NCBI GenBank assembly: GCA_020054205.1
Contig: JAGVLS010000021.1
Location: forward strand, 1-64,000
Length of the DNA stretch: 64,000 nucleotides
Direction: 5' to 3'
DNA from: Candidatus Obscuribacterales bacterium
GTDB taxonomy: Bacteria; Cyanobacteriota; Vampirovibrionia; Obscuribacterales; Obscuribacteraceae
Shown: positions 51,992 to 60,639 of the stretch, piece after piece
Numbering within the stretch: the stretch's first letter is position 1
Layout of the letters: each line of letters begins with the position of its first letter
Program-made: the position numbers and the translations under genes
Notes under the pieces: model-generated
Database searches by the model: none
What the model saw: only the letters and a program-made list of their open reading frames with translations
Told to the model about the DNA's origin: nothing

Positions 51992-52930
51992 ATGGCTCTA
52001 TCATTCCAACAGTTGATTCAAGCACTAAATGCCTTCTGGGACAAGCAAGGTTGCCTAGTTTTACAGCCTTTTGACCTAGAAAAAGGTGCATCCACTTATA
52101 GCCCTGGCACATTTTTACGCGTTTTAGGTCCAGAGCCTTGGAATATGGCTGCCGCTGACCCATGTAGGCGACCAACCGATGGGCGTTATGGCGATAATCC
52201 AAATAGATTGCAGCATTATTTTCAATATCAGGTCATTTTAAAACCCTCGCCAGATAATGTTCAAGACATTTATTTAGAAAGCCTGAAAGCTATAGGAATT
52301 GAGCCCTTGGCTCATGATATTCGCTTTGTGGAAGATAATTGGGAGTCTCCCTCCCTAGGTGCTTGGGGCGTAGGCTGGGAAGTCTGGCTGGATGGCATGG
52401 AAATTACTCAATTTACATATTTTCAGCAAGCTGGCGGCATTGATTTAAAGCCTGTTTCAGCTGAAATTACATATGGTCTAGAGCGCATAGCTATGTATTT
52501 GCAAAATGTAGAAAGTGTTTATGACTTAAAATGGAACGATTCTGTCACATATGGTGAAATTTACCATCAAAACGAAGTAGAACAATCAAAATATAATTTT
52601 GAACAAAGTAATCCTGAAATGCTTTTGCAATTGTTTAGTATGCACGAAAAAGAAGCAGTACGCCTAATAGATTTAAAACTGGTAATGCCAGCCTACGAAC
52701 AAATCCTCAAATGCTCACACAATTTCAATTTATTGGATGCTCGCGGTACTCTTGGTCGCGATGAGCGCATGGCTACAATTTTGAAGATTAGGCGCTTAGC
52801 AGAAAAAGTAGCAAGGCTTTATTTAGAGCAAAGAATTGAAATGGGCTTTCCACTTTTAGAAACAGCCAATAAAACAGAAATCATTGAGCAGTATAAAGAG
52901 CGTTATTTAGCCGCAAAGAATGTTAGATGA
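51992..52930 (+). CDS. glyQ: Glycyl-tRNA synthetase alpha subunit
   Basis: This is a 312-residue class II synthetase subunit of normal length. It begins [20 protein letters not shown], with motif 2 blocks [20 protein letters not shown] and the ending [12 protein letters not shown]. It works with the beta subunit GlyS, which is not adjacent here although the genes are usually paired. The next gene starts within its stop codon (ATGA), but is frameshifted and unrelated. The upstream AAGAGAGA is a weak ribosome site. Confidence 0.95.
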   Translation: MALSFQQLIQALNAFWDKQGCLVLQPFDLEKGASTYSPGTFLRVLGPEPWNMAAADPCRRPTDGRYGDNPNRLQHYFQYQVILKPSPDNVQDIYLESLKAIGIEPLAHDIRFVEDNWESPSLGAWGVGWEVWLDGMEITQFTYFQQAGGIDLKPVSAEITYGLERIAMYLQNVESVYDLKWNDSVTYGEIYHQNEVEQSKYNFEQSNPEMLLQLFSMHEKEAVRLIDLKLVMPAYEQILKCSHNFNLLDARGTLGRDERMATILKIRRLAEKVARLYLEQRIEMGFPLLETANKTEIIEQYKERYLAAKNVR

Positions 52931-53888
52931 CATTTTCCAAACCTAAAACTTGTCTACTTATCTGTTTAATTTACTTGTTTCCTGTTTCGCTTTTGGCACA
53001 AACTCAAAACATTAGCAGAAGTAGCAGGTCCTTACAAAGCGATCATTTTAGTATCAACACAAAGTTAAATCTATCTACTGCTATCGATGCTACAAATGAC
53101 GTTGACTATCTTCGCAAGACAATAGATTTATATCGGAAGAAATTGACGAAAAGCTTAAAAGCAGGTTGAAGGAATTTGATATTCCTCTTGAGACGTTCCA
53201 AGAAGCCCTTCGTAAAATTAACAAATATGGCGAAGATCCCACAATTGCTATTCCACAGCTAATGAAAAACAATAGAATCCTAGCCTTTGGAGAAAGACAT
53301 TCTACATCAAATCCGCAAAGAGATTTTGGTGCAGCAATTATGCCAGAGCTAGATAGATATATGAGCACTGGTCAGTTAGATTCAAAAGTACTTCCTATCC
53401 TTTTACGCGATCCGGATTATTTGAACCTATTAGAAGCAGCGAGAAAAAATGGTATTAAAATTATTGCTGTTGATTCCAATGTAGAACGAAAATATGGCAG
53501 TACCCCCTATACTCCGCAACCCATCGATCCATCCACACTAAAAATTGATCGCGATCAGATCATGGCAGATAACATCAGTACAACCTTAGGAGATAATCCT
53601 AACAGTAAAATTATATTTTGGGTTGGATCTTTTCACATATCCCACAATCCTGCGAAAGTGCGCGGAACTGCAGATTGGCTTAGAAGTAGATATAGCATAG
53701 CTACGATAATGCCAGAACATAAAGCAGGCTCTCCCTTTCCACTGGTAGAACTAGCTGTCAACCTGACTCGACCTGTTGTAATTTCTACCAATAAAGCAAA
53801 AATTATAGGGGATTTCCCTATGAGCAAATTTAAAAACGATATCCAGATGCTGGAGTGGGACTACGTTGTTATCTATCCACAGAATTAA
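52927..53888 (+). pseudogene. Exported ChaN/Tiki-superfamily-like protein, split by a frameshift near 53110-53140
   Basis: Frame 1 (52927-53169) gives a signal peptide (LLICLIYLFPVSLLAQ) and 60 more residues, then stops. The next frame is open from 53106, continuing EEIDEKLKSRLKEFDIPLET and on to 53888. The body has RILAFGERHSTSNPQRDFGA and IIFWVGSFHISHNP, like the GExH and GxxH patterns of the ChaN/Tiki/erythromycin-esterase-like group. One missing base near 53130 would join both into an exported protein of about 320 residues. A separate start at the TTG 53166 is possible but would lack a signal peptide. The family call is tentative. Confidence 0.55.
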
Positions 53889-53893
53889 ACCTT

Positions 53894-54388
53894 CTATAAC
53901 ATTAAATAGCAATCAGTATAGAAACGTGTTTCTTTTTCTTTACCAAGTGCGCTTAAAACTTTAGACAAAATTTTATAAGATTCTCTATATCGATGATAGA
54001 TATTAACCGCCCGCTTTAAGGCAAGTTCTGCATTTTCTAAATCACCCTGTTTAGCGTATGTTAGACCTAAGTCGTATTCAATCTCAAATTTTTTTTACTT
54101 GCCCAGATAATTCTTTAAACTTTTTGGCTGCTGTTGCCAAATCTCCTCTGTTTAGCATTTCAAAAGCCCCGTAAAACAATGATTGCTGCTCAGGCGAAAA
54201 TGATTCAAATCTTCCTTCGAAAGTCCCAAAAATCGACACTCAGGATCAGTTATTGACACCTTTGTTTTTTGTCCATCGGCAACAGCAATCAAGCAAAAAA
54301 TTAAAGTACTTGCAACAGCAAGCATTGTTATTACTATACTTTGCTCTTTCAAGTTTCTAATCACTGCAACCACCTTCAATATTGACAA
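53894..54388 (-). pseudogene. Membrane-anchored TPR-like protein, broken by frameshifts including one in an A8 run
   Basis: The first frame (54388 leftward) gives a signal anchor (VITMLAVASTLIFCLIAVAD) and ITDPECRFLG. Around 54215-54240 a second frame takes over: TFEGRFESFSPEQQSLFYGA, then MLNRGDLATAAKKFKELSGQ. At an 8-A run (plus-strand T8 at 54099-54106) the frame changes again to FEIEYDLGLTYAKQGDLENA, then ALKRAVNIYHRYRES, ending in TAG at 53894. These are recognisable TPR helices, so the region was one gene of about 165 codons. Decay or homopolymer sequence error cannot be told apart here. Confidence 0.6.
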
Positions 54389-54440
54389 ATTTCATTGGTA
54401 GAACTCTACAAATATTTTACAACTTGGTGATTTATCAATA

Positions 54441-55535
54441 TCAATCGATTGTAGCATAATTTGCACTCAGCAATAATTTATCCAGAGCGTTTTTGGCAAG
54501 CTTATTTTGATATTGAGCAATTGCCCAGATAGCATGCTCTTTGAGAATTGGATCATTTTCGTTTTTTGCAAATTCAATTAGTGGATTCAATGCATTTTCT
54601 GGACACTGATTTCCTAACACAACTAAAGCATTGCGCTTCAGTCCAAATTGTTTAGCTCGTGTAAGAGCTGTTGGTTTAAATTTCGCACGATAAGTACTTT
54701 CATCCATAGAAATTAATTCCAATAAGTCTAAATAATGTCCAACACCAGAGGCTGGTTGAAATTCTGGCCAAATTGCTTTTGCTGGTTTTTGATTATATGG
54801 ACATACTTCCTGGCACACATCACAACCATAAACCCAAGAGCCTATTTTAGATCGAAACTCAATAGGTATTGCCCCTCTATTTTCGATGGTTAGATATGAA
54901 ATACATTTGCGCGAATCTACTTTTTTACCATCTAGAATTGCGTTAGTGGGGCAATTTATGCCACAGCGAAAACAATCACCACATGTACCTTCATATTTTG
55001 CATCTGACGCAATATCCAAATCTGTAAGTAATTCTGCAATAAAATAATATGAACCCATAAGTTTTGGTCCAATAATAAGTGTGTTTTTACCAGCAAAACC
55101 AAGCCCAGATTTTTTAGCTAGCCCTTGTTCATATAATGGCACAGCATCACTAAAAGCTTTGCCTAATATTGGTCTACCTAAACGTTTTTCTAAAACTTCC
55201 TTGAATTGATACAATTTATTTTTTAAAACTGTATGATAATCCATACCAACGGCATAACGTGCTACACGCCCAAAGCCTTTGCCTGGATCTTCTGGGGCTT
55301 CTGTATAATAGCTAGCAAATACTACTATAGCGCTTAATGCTTGTGGAAATAATAATTGCGGCGATATGCGTAAATTGGGATCCCGCTTTAAATAATTCAT
55401 ATCAGCAGCATAACCTTGATCAAGCCATGCTTGAAAAACTGTTTTTTCCATTTCCATTGGCTCAAGATTAGCTATAACAGTTCTTTGAAAGCCAATTTCT
55501 GTTGCTGTTTCTAGAATTATTTGCTTGCAATTCAT
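54441..55535 (-). CDS. queG: Epoxyqueuosine reductase
   Basis: This is a 364-residue QueG. The corrinoid-binding N-terminal domain shows GFGRVARYAVGMDYHTVLKN and GLAKKSGLGFAGKNTLII. The two [4Fe-4S] motifs are CGDCFRCGINCP and CDVCQEVCPYN, and a HEAT-like tail (AIWAIAQYQNKLAK) follows. It performs the last step of queuosine synthesis in tRNA using cobalamin. It is divergent from queA, with start codons only 24 nt apart, so promoters must lie inside the genes or be very short. The usual length is 300-390 residues. Confidence 0.93.
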   Translation of the reverse strand: MNCKQIILETATEIGFQRTVIANLEPMEMEKTVFQAWLDQGYAADMNYLKRDPNLRISPQLLFPQALSAIVVFASYYTEAPEDPGKGFGRVARYAVGMDYHTVLKNKLYQFKEVLEKRLGRPILGKAFSDAVPLYEQGLAKKSGLGFAGKNTLIIGPKLMGSYYFIAELLTDLDIASDAKYEGTCGDCFRCGINCPTNAILDGKKVDSRKCISYLTIENRGAIPIEFRSKIGSWVYGCDVCQEVCPYNQKPAKAIWPEFQPASGVGHYLDLLELISMDESTYRAKFKPTALTRAKQFGLKRNALVVLGNQCPENALNPLIEFAKNENDPILKEHAIWAIAQYQNKLAKNALDKLLLSANYATID

Positions 55536-55559
55536 GAAATAAGTTTGAATAATATTGTT

Positions 55560-56678
55560 ATGGACAATTCTAGTTTAACTGAAAAAAATACAAAAGGAAC
55601 CAATTGTGTCCCAAAGTATACTTTGGCTGATTTTACTTATGATTTGCCTGAGGAATTAATTGCCCAAAAGCCTTGCCATACACGCGATGAATCACGTTTA
55701 ATGCTGATTAATAGACATTCTCAATCTATTTCTCATCATAAATTTTCTGATTTGCCAGATCTTTTATCGCCTGGAGATTTAGTAATTGTAAATGATACTA
55801 AAGTCATACCAGCTCGTTTAATTTGTGAGCGCGCCACCGGTGGACTGGTAGAAATTTTACTCTTGCATCCAGAAGGAAATAAAAGTGAATTGTGGCAAGC
55901 CATGGGCAGTCCACTGAAAAAATTAAAAATAGGCGATAAACTCAAAATCAAGAATCAAACTCATTTTATTAGTATAGAAAATATCGTTGTTGCTGATGAT
56001 GGACAAAAACGTCTCATTGTCAATTTTGGCAATAAAGCAAATGTGTATACGATATTATCTCAAGCTGGACAAGCGCCACTGCCACCATATATTCATAGAA
56101 ATAAAGTTTTGAGCGAGCATGATCGTGAAGATGATATCGATCGTTATCAAACTATTTTTGCTAATTCACCTGGAGCAGTAGCAGCTCCTACAGCTGGATT
56201 ACATTTTTCTTCAAAGCTAATAAATAAACTAAATGCAAAAAATATTGATGTAAAAACAATTACATTACATGTAGGTCCTGGCACATTTAAACCAATTACT
56301 AGTTCTTTGGAAGAACACACCATTGAAACTGAAGCTCTATCAATAAATGCTCTCACGGCAAAAACCATTAATGAAGCGTTAAAACAAAATCGGCGTATTA
56401 TTGCTGTTGGCACAACATCATGTCGCGCTTTAGAAACAGCTGGGATGTCCGGTACAGTTGAGCCTATAGAAAATGGCAGCAGCTCATTATATATTTGTCC
56501 TGGTTTTGAGTTTAAAATCATAAAAGGATTAATTACGAATTTTCACTTGAGTAAATCAAGCTTACTTGTTTTAGTTTCTGCTTTTGCTGGGCACAAATTA
56601 ATCATGCAAGCATATGAAGAAGCCATTAATGAGCGTTATCGATTTTTCAGTTATGGCGATGCAATGATAATTTTATGA
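55560..56678 (+). CDS. queA: S-adenosylmethionine:tRNA ribosyltransferase-isomerase
   Basis: From the ATG at 55560 this encodes 372 residues; the conserved start YTLADFTYDLPEELIAQKP follows a short tail. An ATG further upstream overlaps queG and is unlikely. Typical blocks are GDLVIVNDTKVIPARL, the RYQTIFANSPGAVAAPTAGL region and LHVGPGTFKPI, then VGTTSCRALET and the C-terminal [13 protein letters not shown]. It adds the epoxycyclopentane group to preQ1-tRNA, directly before the QueG step. Its 3' end is part of a direct repeat that recurs 936 bp downstream. Confidence 0.94.
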   Translation: MDNSSLTEKNTKGTNCVPKYTLADFTYDLPEELIAQKPCHTRDESRLMLINRHSQSISHHKFSDLPDLLSPGDLVIVNDTKVIPARLICERATGGLVEILLLHPEGNKSELWQAMGSPLKKLKIGDKLKIKNQTHFISIENIVVADDGQKRLIVNFGNKANVYTILSQAGQAPLPPYIHRNKVLSEHDREDDIDRYQTIFANSPGAVAAPTAGLHFSSKLINKLNAKNIDVKTITLHVGPGTFKPITSSLEEHTIETEALSINALTAKTINEALKQNRRIIAVGTTSCRALETAGMSGTVEPIENGSSSLYICPGFEFKIIKGLITNFHLSKSSLLVLVSAFAGHKLIMQAYEEAINERYRFFSYGDAMIIL

Positions 56679-56738
56679 ATATATGGAAGAACAAAAATTT
56701 AAAGAATGGCAAGAAATTAGTGAGTTGGAAACCTCTGA
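56586..56738 (+). repeat. Direct repeat, copy 1 (queA 3' end plus start of the next gene)
   Basis: Aligned without gaps to 57522-57674 (offset exactly 936). By my count there are 12 mismatches in 153 positions, all in the first 92; the last 61 positions are identical. Weaker similarity may extend about 15 nt to the left. This copy holds the functional queA terminus and an abortive start of the downstream gene. Confidence 0.85.
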
Positions 56739-56742
56739 ATAA
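56683..56742 (+). pseudogene. Truncated duplicate of the start of the gene at 57619
   Basis: It encodes 19 residues ([19 protein letters not shown]) and then TAA. They are identical to the first 19 residues of the intact gene 936 bp downstream. The break coincides with the left edge of the inserted nucleotidyltransferase module. Confidence 0.75.
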
Positions 56743-56743
56743 A

Positions 56744-56944
56744 TTACTTTATTGAAGTCGTTTGCGTGTCCCAGGGCTTTCTATACCCACGACCAGTTTG
56801 GGATTTTACCTTACTTGCCATATGTTGAAGCTTGATTAACACCCTTATTTTTTCTTCAATAGGTAGTGCTGCTAGTTCGAACCGATGGGACTCTTTCCTA
56901 GCAAAAAGTTCTTCTTTAGAGACAAGTACAGGATTTATATTCAT
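56744..56944 (-). CDS. Small charged partner protein of the nucleotidyltransferase module
   Basis: This protein has 66 residues and no signal peptide. The central helix KEELFARKESHRFELAALPI and EEKIRVLIKLQHMA is followed by a basic tail (GRGYRKPWDTQ). Small proteins with an ELAALPxEEKIRxLxxLQ pattern next to a nucleotidyltransferase gene are, to my memory, recurrent in bacteria but uncharacterised. Its ATG overlaps the stop of the nucleotidyltransferase gene by 4 nt. The stop lies right at the end of direct repeat copy 1. It is probably the partner of a toxin-antitoxin-like pair. Confidence 0.6.
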   Translation of the reverse strand: MNINPVLVSKEELFARKESHRFELAALPIEEKIRVLIKLQHMASKVKSQTGRGYRKPWDTQTTSIK

Positions 56945-57438
56945 ACGATTATTTTACACCATTTATCAAACAAACTATATCGCCTAAGAATTTCCTCTAA
57001 TTTAGTCTTGTCGGGCTGAGCAGACTCCAATGCCAGCGCTATTCTAGCCTTATCCTTCGCTCGTCCAGTTTCTGTCATAATTGCTAACAAGTACTCATAC
57101 TGAAAAACACGAGTTGGGACATCTTCAAATGATTTATTGATAGAATTGTCTATAGCCTCTTTAACAAGGTAAGTAGTTGGTGGAAGAAACTGTACAGGTA
57201 TTCCTTCTATATCCACATGCTCTCCTTTGTTGGCATGATAGCCTAATTTTGCCAAGTAATTGTAGAGAGGACTCAAATCAATAAGAGTCCCTTCATGCGG
57301 TAGATGGCAAAATATATCGAGATCGTAAGTAACAGCCGGCTCCGTGTAAAAAAGTAATCCTACCGCGCCTCCAATTGCATACCGGCCTATTATTTTCTCG
57401 GATTCAAGCGAGTTTATTACGCGCAGCGTTTTTTCCAT
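56941..57438 (-). CDS. Nucleotidyltransferase-fold protein (DUF6036/AbiEii-like), putative toxin-antitoxin component
   Basis: This protein has 165 residues. The fold signature AIGGAVGLLFYTEPAVTYDL ends in D-L-D (Gly23-Gly24, Asp39, Asp41), the G-G/S...DxD pattern of the polymerase-beta superfamily. The later ARIALALESAQPDKTKLEEI helix matches AbiEii-like proteins. The third acidic residue could be Asp55 or Asp75. The partner gene follows with a 4-nt overlap. Both genes oppose the flanking genes and lie between direct repeats, so the pair looks like an acquired cassette. A possible promoter (TTAAAT-N17-TACAAT, minus strand) lies about 35-70 nt upstream. Confidence 0.65.
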   Translation of the reverse strand: MEKTLRVINSLESEKIIGRYAIGGAVGLLFYTEPAVTYDLDIFCHLPHEGTLIDLSPLYNYLAKLGYHANKGEHVDIEGIPVQFLPPTTYLVKEAIDNSINKSFEDVPTRVFQYEYLLAIMTETGRAKDKARIALALESAQPDKTKLEEILRRYSLFDKWCKIIV

Positions 57439-57521
57439 ATTTAAGTCTTCGTGCCTTGACCATGGGATAATTGTACTATACCCTGATCAATCATTTAACC
57501 TTTAGATTTATATCTCCCTTT

Positions 57522-57674
57522 GCCGGGCATAAATTAATGAGAAAGGCATATAAAGAAGCCATTAATAAGCATTATCGATTTTTCAGTTATGGCGATGCAA
57601 TGATAATTTTACAAATATATGGAAGAACAAAAATTTAAAGAATGGCAAGAAATTAGTGAGTTGGAAACCTCTGA
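57522..57674 (+). repeat. Direct repeat, copy 2 (queA 3' remnant plus start of the intact downstream gene)
   Basis: It encodes a non-functional queA tail ([31 protein letters not shown]), whose stop is changed so that it would read on into QIYGRTKI. The start of the intact gene at 57619 follows. See copy 1 for the alignment. Confidence 0.85.
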
Positions 57675-58362
57675 GCAAGGTAAGCAACAATCGCTAAAAA
57701 TAGAAACGGCTAAACAAGATAAAAAACTAGCACAATGGCAGTGGATAATAATTTCTGCTCTAGTAACTATAGCCACACTTTACTGCATAGGAAGTGTAAA
57801 TGTATTTTGGGGTACTGTTTTATTATTTTGTTGGTGTACCTTTTTTACCATACTCGCCTTGTTTATTCCAGCTAAGCTTCTCATAAATCGCTATCAGAGC
57901 ATTTTTAAAACTGTTACATCGAAAATATCATCAGATGCCTTACAAGTTACTGCCGACTCAGAACTAGAAACATTTATCGGTGAATTAGCAACATTTGAAG
58001 AAATTGTTCCTAATACTAGGTCACTAAAAAAATTAGTTGAACAAAAAAATAAAAATATTCCAGCTGAGACTAATTATAAAAGCCTAGAAAACTCATACAA
58101 AAATGATTTAGCACAAAAAGTAAAAATATATGGTTATTGCCACCAAGAAACTGCCAGTTGCTTAAATCATTTAGCTTGGTTTTATTATGAGCAACAAAAA
58201 TATGATTTAGCAAAAAACATTTATGAAAAAGCTTTATATATTTTAGAAAAAACTATTGGTTTTGATAATAAGCTTACTGAAAGCATACAGTCTAATTATC
58301 AGCGCTTACAAATTACCACTGGAGACGCTGTGAAGATACAAATTAAACCAAAAGACCTTTAA
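57619..58362 (+). CDS. Membrane protein with cytosolic TPR-like tail, unknown function
   Basis: This protein has 247 residues. A Glu/Gln/Lys-rich start is followed by two transmembrane helices ([18 protein letters not shown] and [18 protein letters not shown], about 45-95). A polar domain with two TPR-like helices ends it ([20 protein letters not shown], then [14 protein letters not shown]). The pattern is of TPR_12/kinesin-light-chain type. Its first 19 codons are duplicated upstream, beyond the inserted module. It was presumably once directly behind queA. No function was recognised. Confidence 0.65.
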   Translation: MEEQKFKEWQEISELETSEQGKQQSLKIETAKQDKKLAQWQWIIISALVTIATLYCIGSVNVFWGTVLLFCWCTFFTILALFIPAKLLINRYQSIFKTVTSKISSDALQVTADSELETFIGELATFEEIVPNTRSLKKLVEQKNKNIPAETNYKSLENSYKNDLAQKVKIYGYCHQETASCLNHLAWFYYEQQKYDLAKNIYEKALYILEKTIGFDNKLTESIQSNYQRLQITTGDAVKIQIKPKDL

Positions 58363-58416
58363 TAACTTTAAGCCTGTAAGAGCTTGTCTGCGCTTAAAAA
58401 TGGGTAGATAAAGATT

Positions 58417-59238
58417 ATGGTCCAAAAATCTACCAACAATACAAGCGAGCATCAAGCTTTAGCACCAAAATATTTAGCTGGTTATATTTTGACGCTACTA
58501 AGTCTTATTACTGGCATTTATGCGATATTGAATTTGCAATATCTCGATTGTGCCATAATTTGGCTCACAGGAGAAATTTATTTTTTATTTTTAGTATATA
58601 AAATTCATGCTGTTCTGAGAGATAAAACACAAGGTTTATATGCAATAAGTCCATTAAGGGCTTTCATCACAAGCTTATTTACATTATTACTGCCGCTACC
58701 TATTTGCCTAGGTCTTCCATGGGCAATATCCATATGTAAATCTATGGCTTTCTGGGACGTAGTTTGTTGCTTGTACATGCTTTCACTAGTGGCTAGTCTT
58801 GTTCCCAATGTATTATGGACAACTCACTGGGTTAATCGAGTTTCTATATATATACAAAATAAAAGCAAAATCAATGTTTTTGAAAATATCTTAGCGCTCT
58901 TAGCAATTGGATGCAATTTTCTTTTTTACATTCCTTGGCTAAAACAAACAATGTATCTTGATTGGCCTGTTTTGGGTATGACAAATTCAAGTTCAGAATT
59001 TATTCCTGCCCCTTACGCAATTGTTCATCCAGAACTGTGGTTGGCCCAAAATTGCCTCATTATTGTGCCTGTTTTAATTGCCACCCTTTATCTTTCTTAT
59101 CGTGTTGACACAAATATTGCTCGTGAAAAGCATGCAAAAAAACAAATATCAAAGATAGAGACAAATACTGTATTAAGTACTGGTGATGAATCCGAACCAA
59201 TCAAAGTAAAAATCGAATCTAAAGAGCAAATAAGTTAA
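58417..59238 (+). CDS. Polytopic membrane protein of unknown function
   Basis: This protein has 273 residues with about six hydrophobic helices, including YILTLLSLITGIYAILNLQY, FLFLVYKIHAVL and LLALLPICLGLPW-like stretches. A charged C-terminal tail of about 35 residues ends it. No motif was recognised. It lies 54 nt behind the TPR membrane protein and converges with cinA; their stop codons overlap in a TTAA. Confidence 0.6.
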   Translation: MVQKSTNNTSEHQALAPKYLAGYILTLLSLITGIYAILNLQYLDCAIIWLTGEIYFLFLVYKIHAVLRDKTQGLYAISPLRAFITSLFTLLLPLPICLGLPWAISICKSMAFWDVVCCLYMLSLVASLVPNVLWTTHWVNRVSIYIQNKSKINVFENILALLAIGCNFLFYIPWLKQTMYLDWPVLGMTNSSSEFIPAPYAIVHPELWLAQNCLIIVPVLIATLYLSYRVDTNIAREKHAKKQISKIETNTVLSTGDESEPIKVKIESKEQIS

Positions 59239-60533
59239 GCCAGATGTTTTGGATCCAGAAGAAGTACTCTAATCATATTTAAAGCTTCGCTAGCAGAGCG
59301 ATAACGAATACCATCTCTTCCAAGCGATGGTGGAAAAGTAACTTTTTTGCTGTATATAAAATCATTTGTAGCTAATGCAAAATAAACTAAACCAACTGGT
59401 TTTTCGGCACTACCTCCATCAGGACCAGCAATACCAGTAATACTTACACCAATATCTGCTTTAGATAATTGTCTTACACTTTGAGCCATTGCTTTTGCAC
59501 ATTCATCGCTAACTGCGCCTTCAATATCTAGAATTTTTTGATCTACATGCAATAATTCATGCTTAGCATCATTTGAATAAGTAACAACATTGAGCTTAGT
59601 ATATTTTGAGCTACCTGATATATCAGTCAATCTTTTGCTTGCTAGTCCGCCTGTGCATGATTCAGCAAAAGACACTGTCATATTATGTTCGATTAGCATT
59701 TTACCAACTACTGATTCAAGATTTTCATTATCTAAGCCATAAAATAAAATACCACTTTTATTTTTTATTTCATTTACTATTGGTTCAGCTAGTTTTTGAG
59801 CTTCTGTTTTAGTTTGTGCTTTAGCAGTAATTCGCAAACGACATTCACCAGTACCAGCATATGGTGCTATCGTAGGATTAGCTAAGTGCAAAAGATGTGC
59901 ATATTTTTCTGCTAGTGCCGACTCCCCAATACCATAATGTTTTAACTCACACGACCAAACTGTTTTATCGCCAAATTTTTGACTCAGAAAATCATGAGCT
60001 GTTGCTTTCCACATAACTTTCATTTCCGAAGGTACTCCCGGAAAAGTAATAATATATCTTGTTTTTTCTGGATTAATAATATTGGCACGCGTAAGTAATT
60101 CAGTTTCTAATTGCCAAATAACACCTGGAGCTGTGCCCATTGGATTTGGTAATATATCTGCCCCTTGCGGTCGCAAAGCTTGCTTCTCATTTGATTTAGG
60201 CATATTTATATTGCGTTGTCTAAAAAATCTTTGGATGAGCTCTAGTGCTTCTTTATCTAATATCAAAGGTGAAGCAAATAAATCTGCTATGCATTCTATT
60301 GTTAAATCATCGGCAGTAGGACCAAGTCCACCAGTTGTGATAACAATATCAGCTCTATCAAGAGCAAGCTTAAATGTTTGCATAATGCGCTCAGGATTAT
60401 CACCAACGGTAGAGTGAAAATAGCAATCAATGCCAAGGGCAGCAAGTTCTGATGATAAAAATTGCGAATTAGTATCAACAATTTGTCCAAGCAAAAGCTC
60501 AGTTCCTATTGATATTATTTCCGCACTTACCAT
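59235..60533 (-). CDS. cinA: CinA-family protein (competence/damage-inducible; NMN deamidase-type)
   Basis: This is a 432-residue, two-domain CinA. The N-terminal MoCF/COG1058 domain begins AEIISIGTELLLGQIVDTNS and has TTGGLGPTADDLTIE. The C-terminal COG1546 domain has FAESCTGGLASKRLTDISGS and GITGIAGPDGGS. Family functions are NMN deamidation (pyridine nucleotide salvage) and ADP-ribose pyrophosphatase activity. Some operons link it to competence, and comEC lies 10 kb away. The length is normal. Confidence 0.92.
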   Translation of the reverse strand: MVSAEIISIGTELLLGQIVDTNSQFLSSELAALGIDCYFHSTVGDNPERIMQTFKLALDRADIVITTGGLGPTADDLTIECIADLFASPLILDKEALELIQRFFRQRNINMPKSNEKQALRPQGADILPNPMGTAPGVIWQLETELLTRANIINPEKTRYIITFPGVPSEMKVMWKATAHDFLSQKFGDKTVWSCELKHYGIGESALAEKYAHLLHLANPTIAPYAGTGECRLRITAKAQTKTEAQKLAEPIVNEIKNKSGILFYGLDNENLESVVGKMLIEHNMTVSFAESCTGGLASKRLTDISGSSKYTKLNVVTYSNDAKHELLHVDQKILDIEGAVSDECAKAMAQSVRQLSKADIGVSITGIAGPDGGSAEKPVGLVYFALATNDFIYSKKVTFPPSLGRDGIRYRSASEALNMIRVLLLDPKHLA

Positions 60534-60571
60534 AATGTGATTTTTAACCCAATGATTTATATACTAATTTC

Positions 60572-60601
60572 TTGATAAACTAAACACATTGTTGATATTC
60601 T
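60572..60601 (+). promoter_or_regulatory. Candidate promoter of the exported protein gene at 60640
   Basis: TTGATA (60572-60577), 18-nt spacer, TATTCT (60596-60601). Modest match only. Confidence 0.3.
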
Positions 60602-60639
60602 TGCCATCCTTCTAATGATAAAGCTTGCCAGCAGAAAAT

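Noticed and set aside
54152-54388. Stand-alone 78-residue membrane protein
   Set aside because: Its last third is a shifted reading of TPR sequence that continues to 53894 in other frames, so it is better read as part of a broken gene.
56739-57521. Insertion sequence or integron-type mobile element
   Set aside because: No transposase, integrase, terminal inverted repeats or short target duplication; only the long direct repeats are visible.
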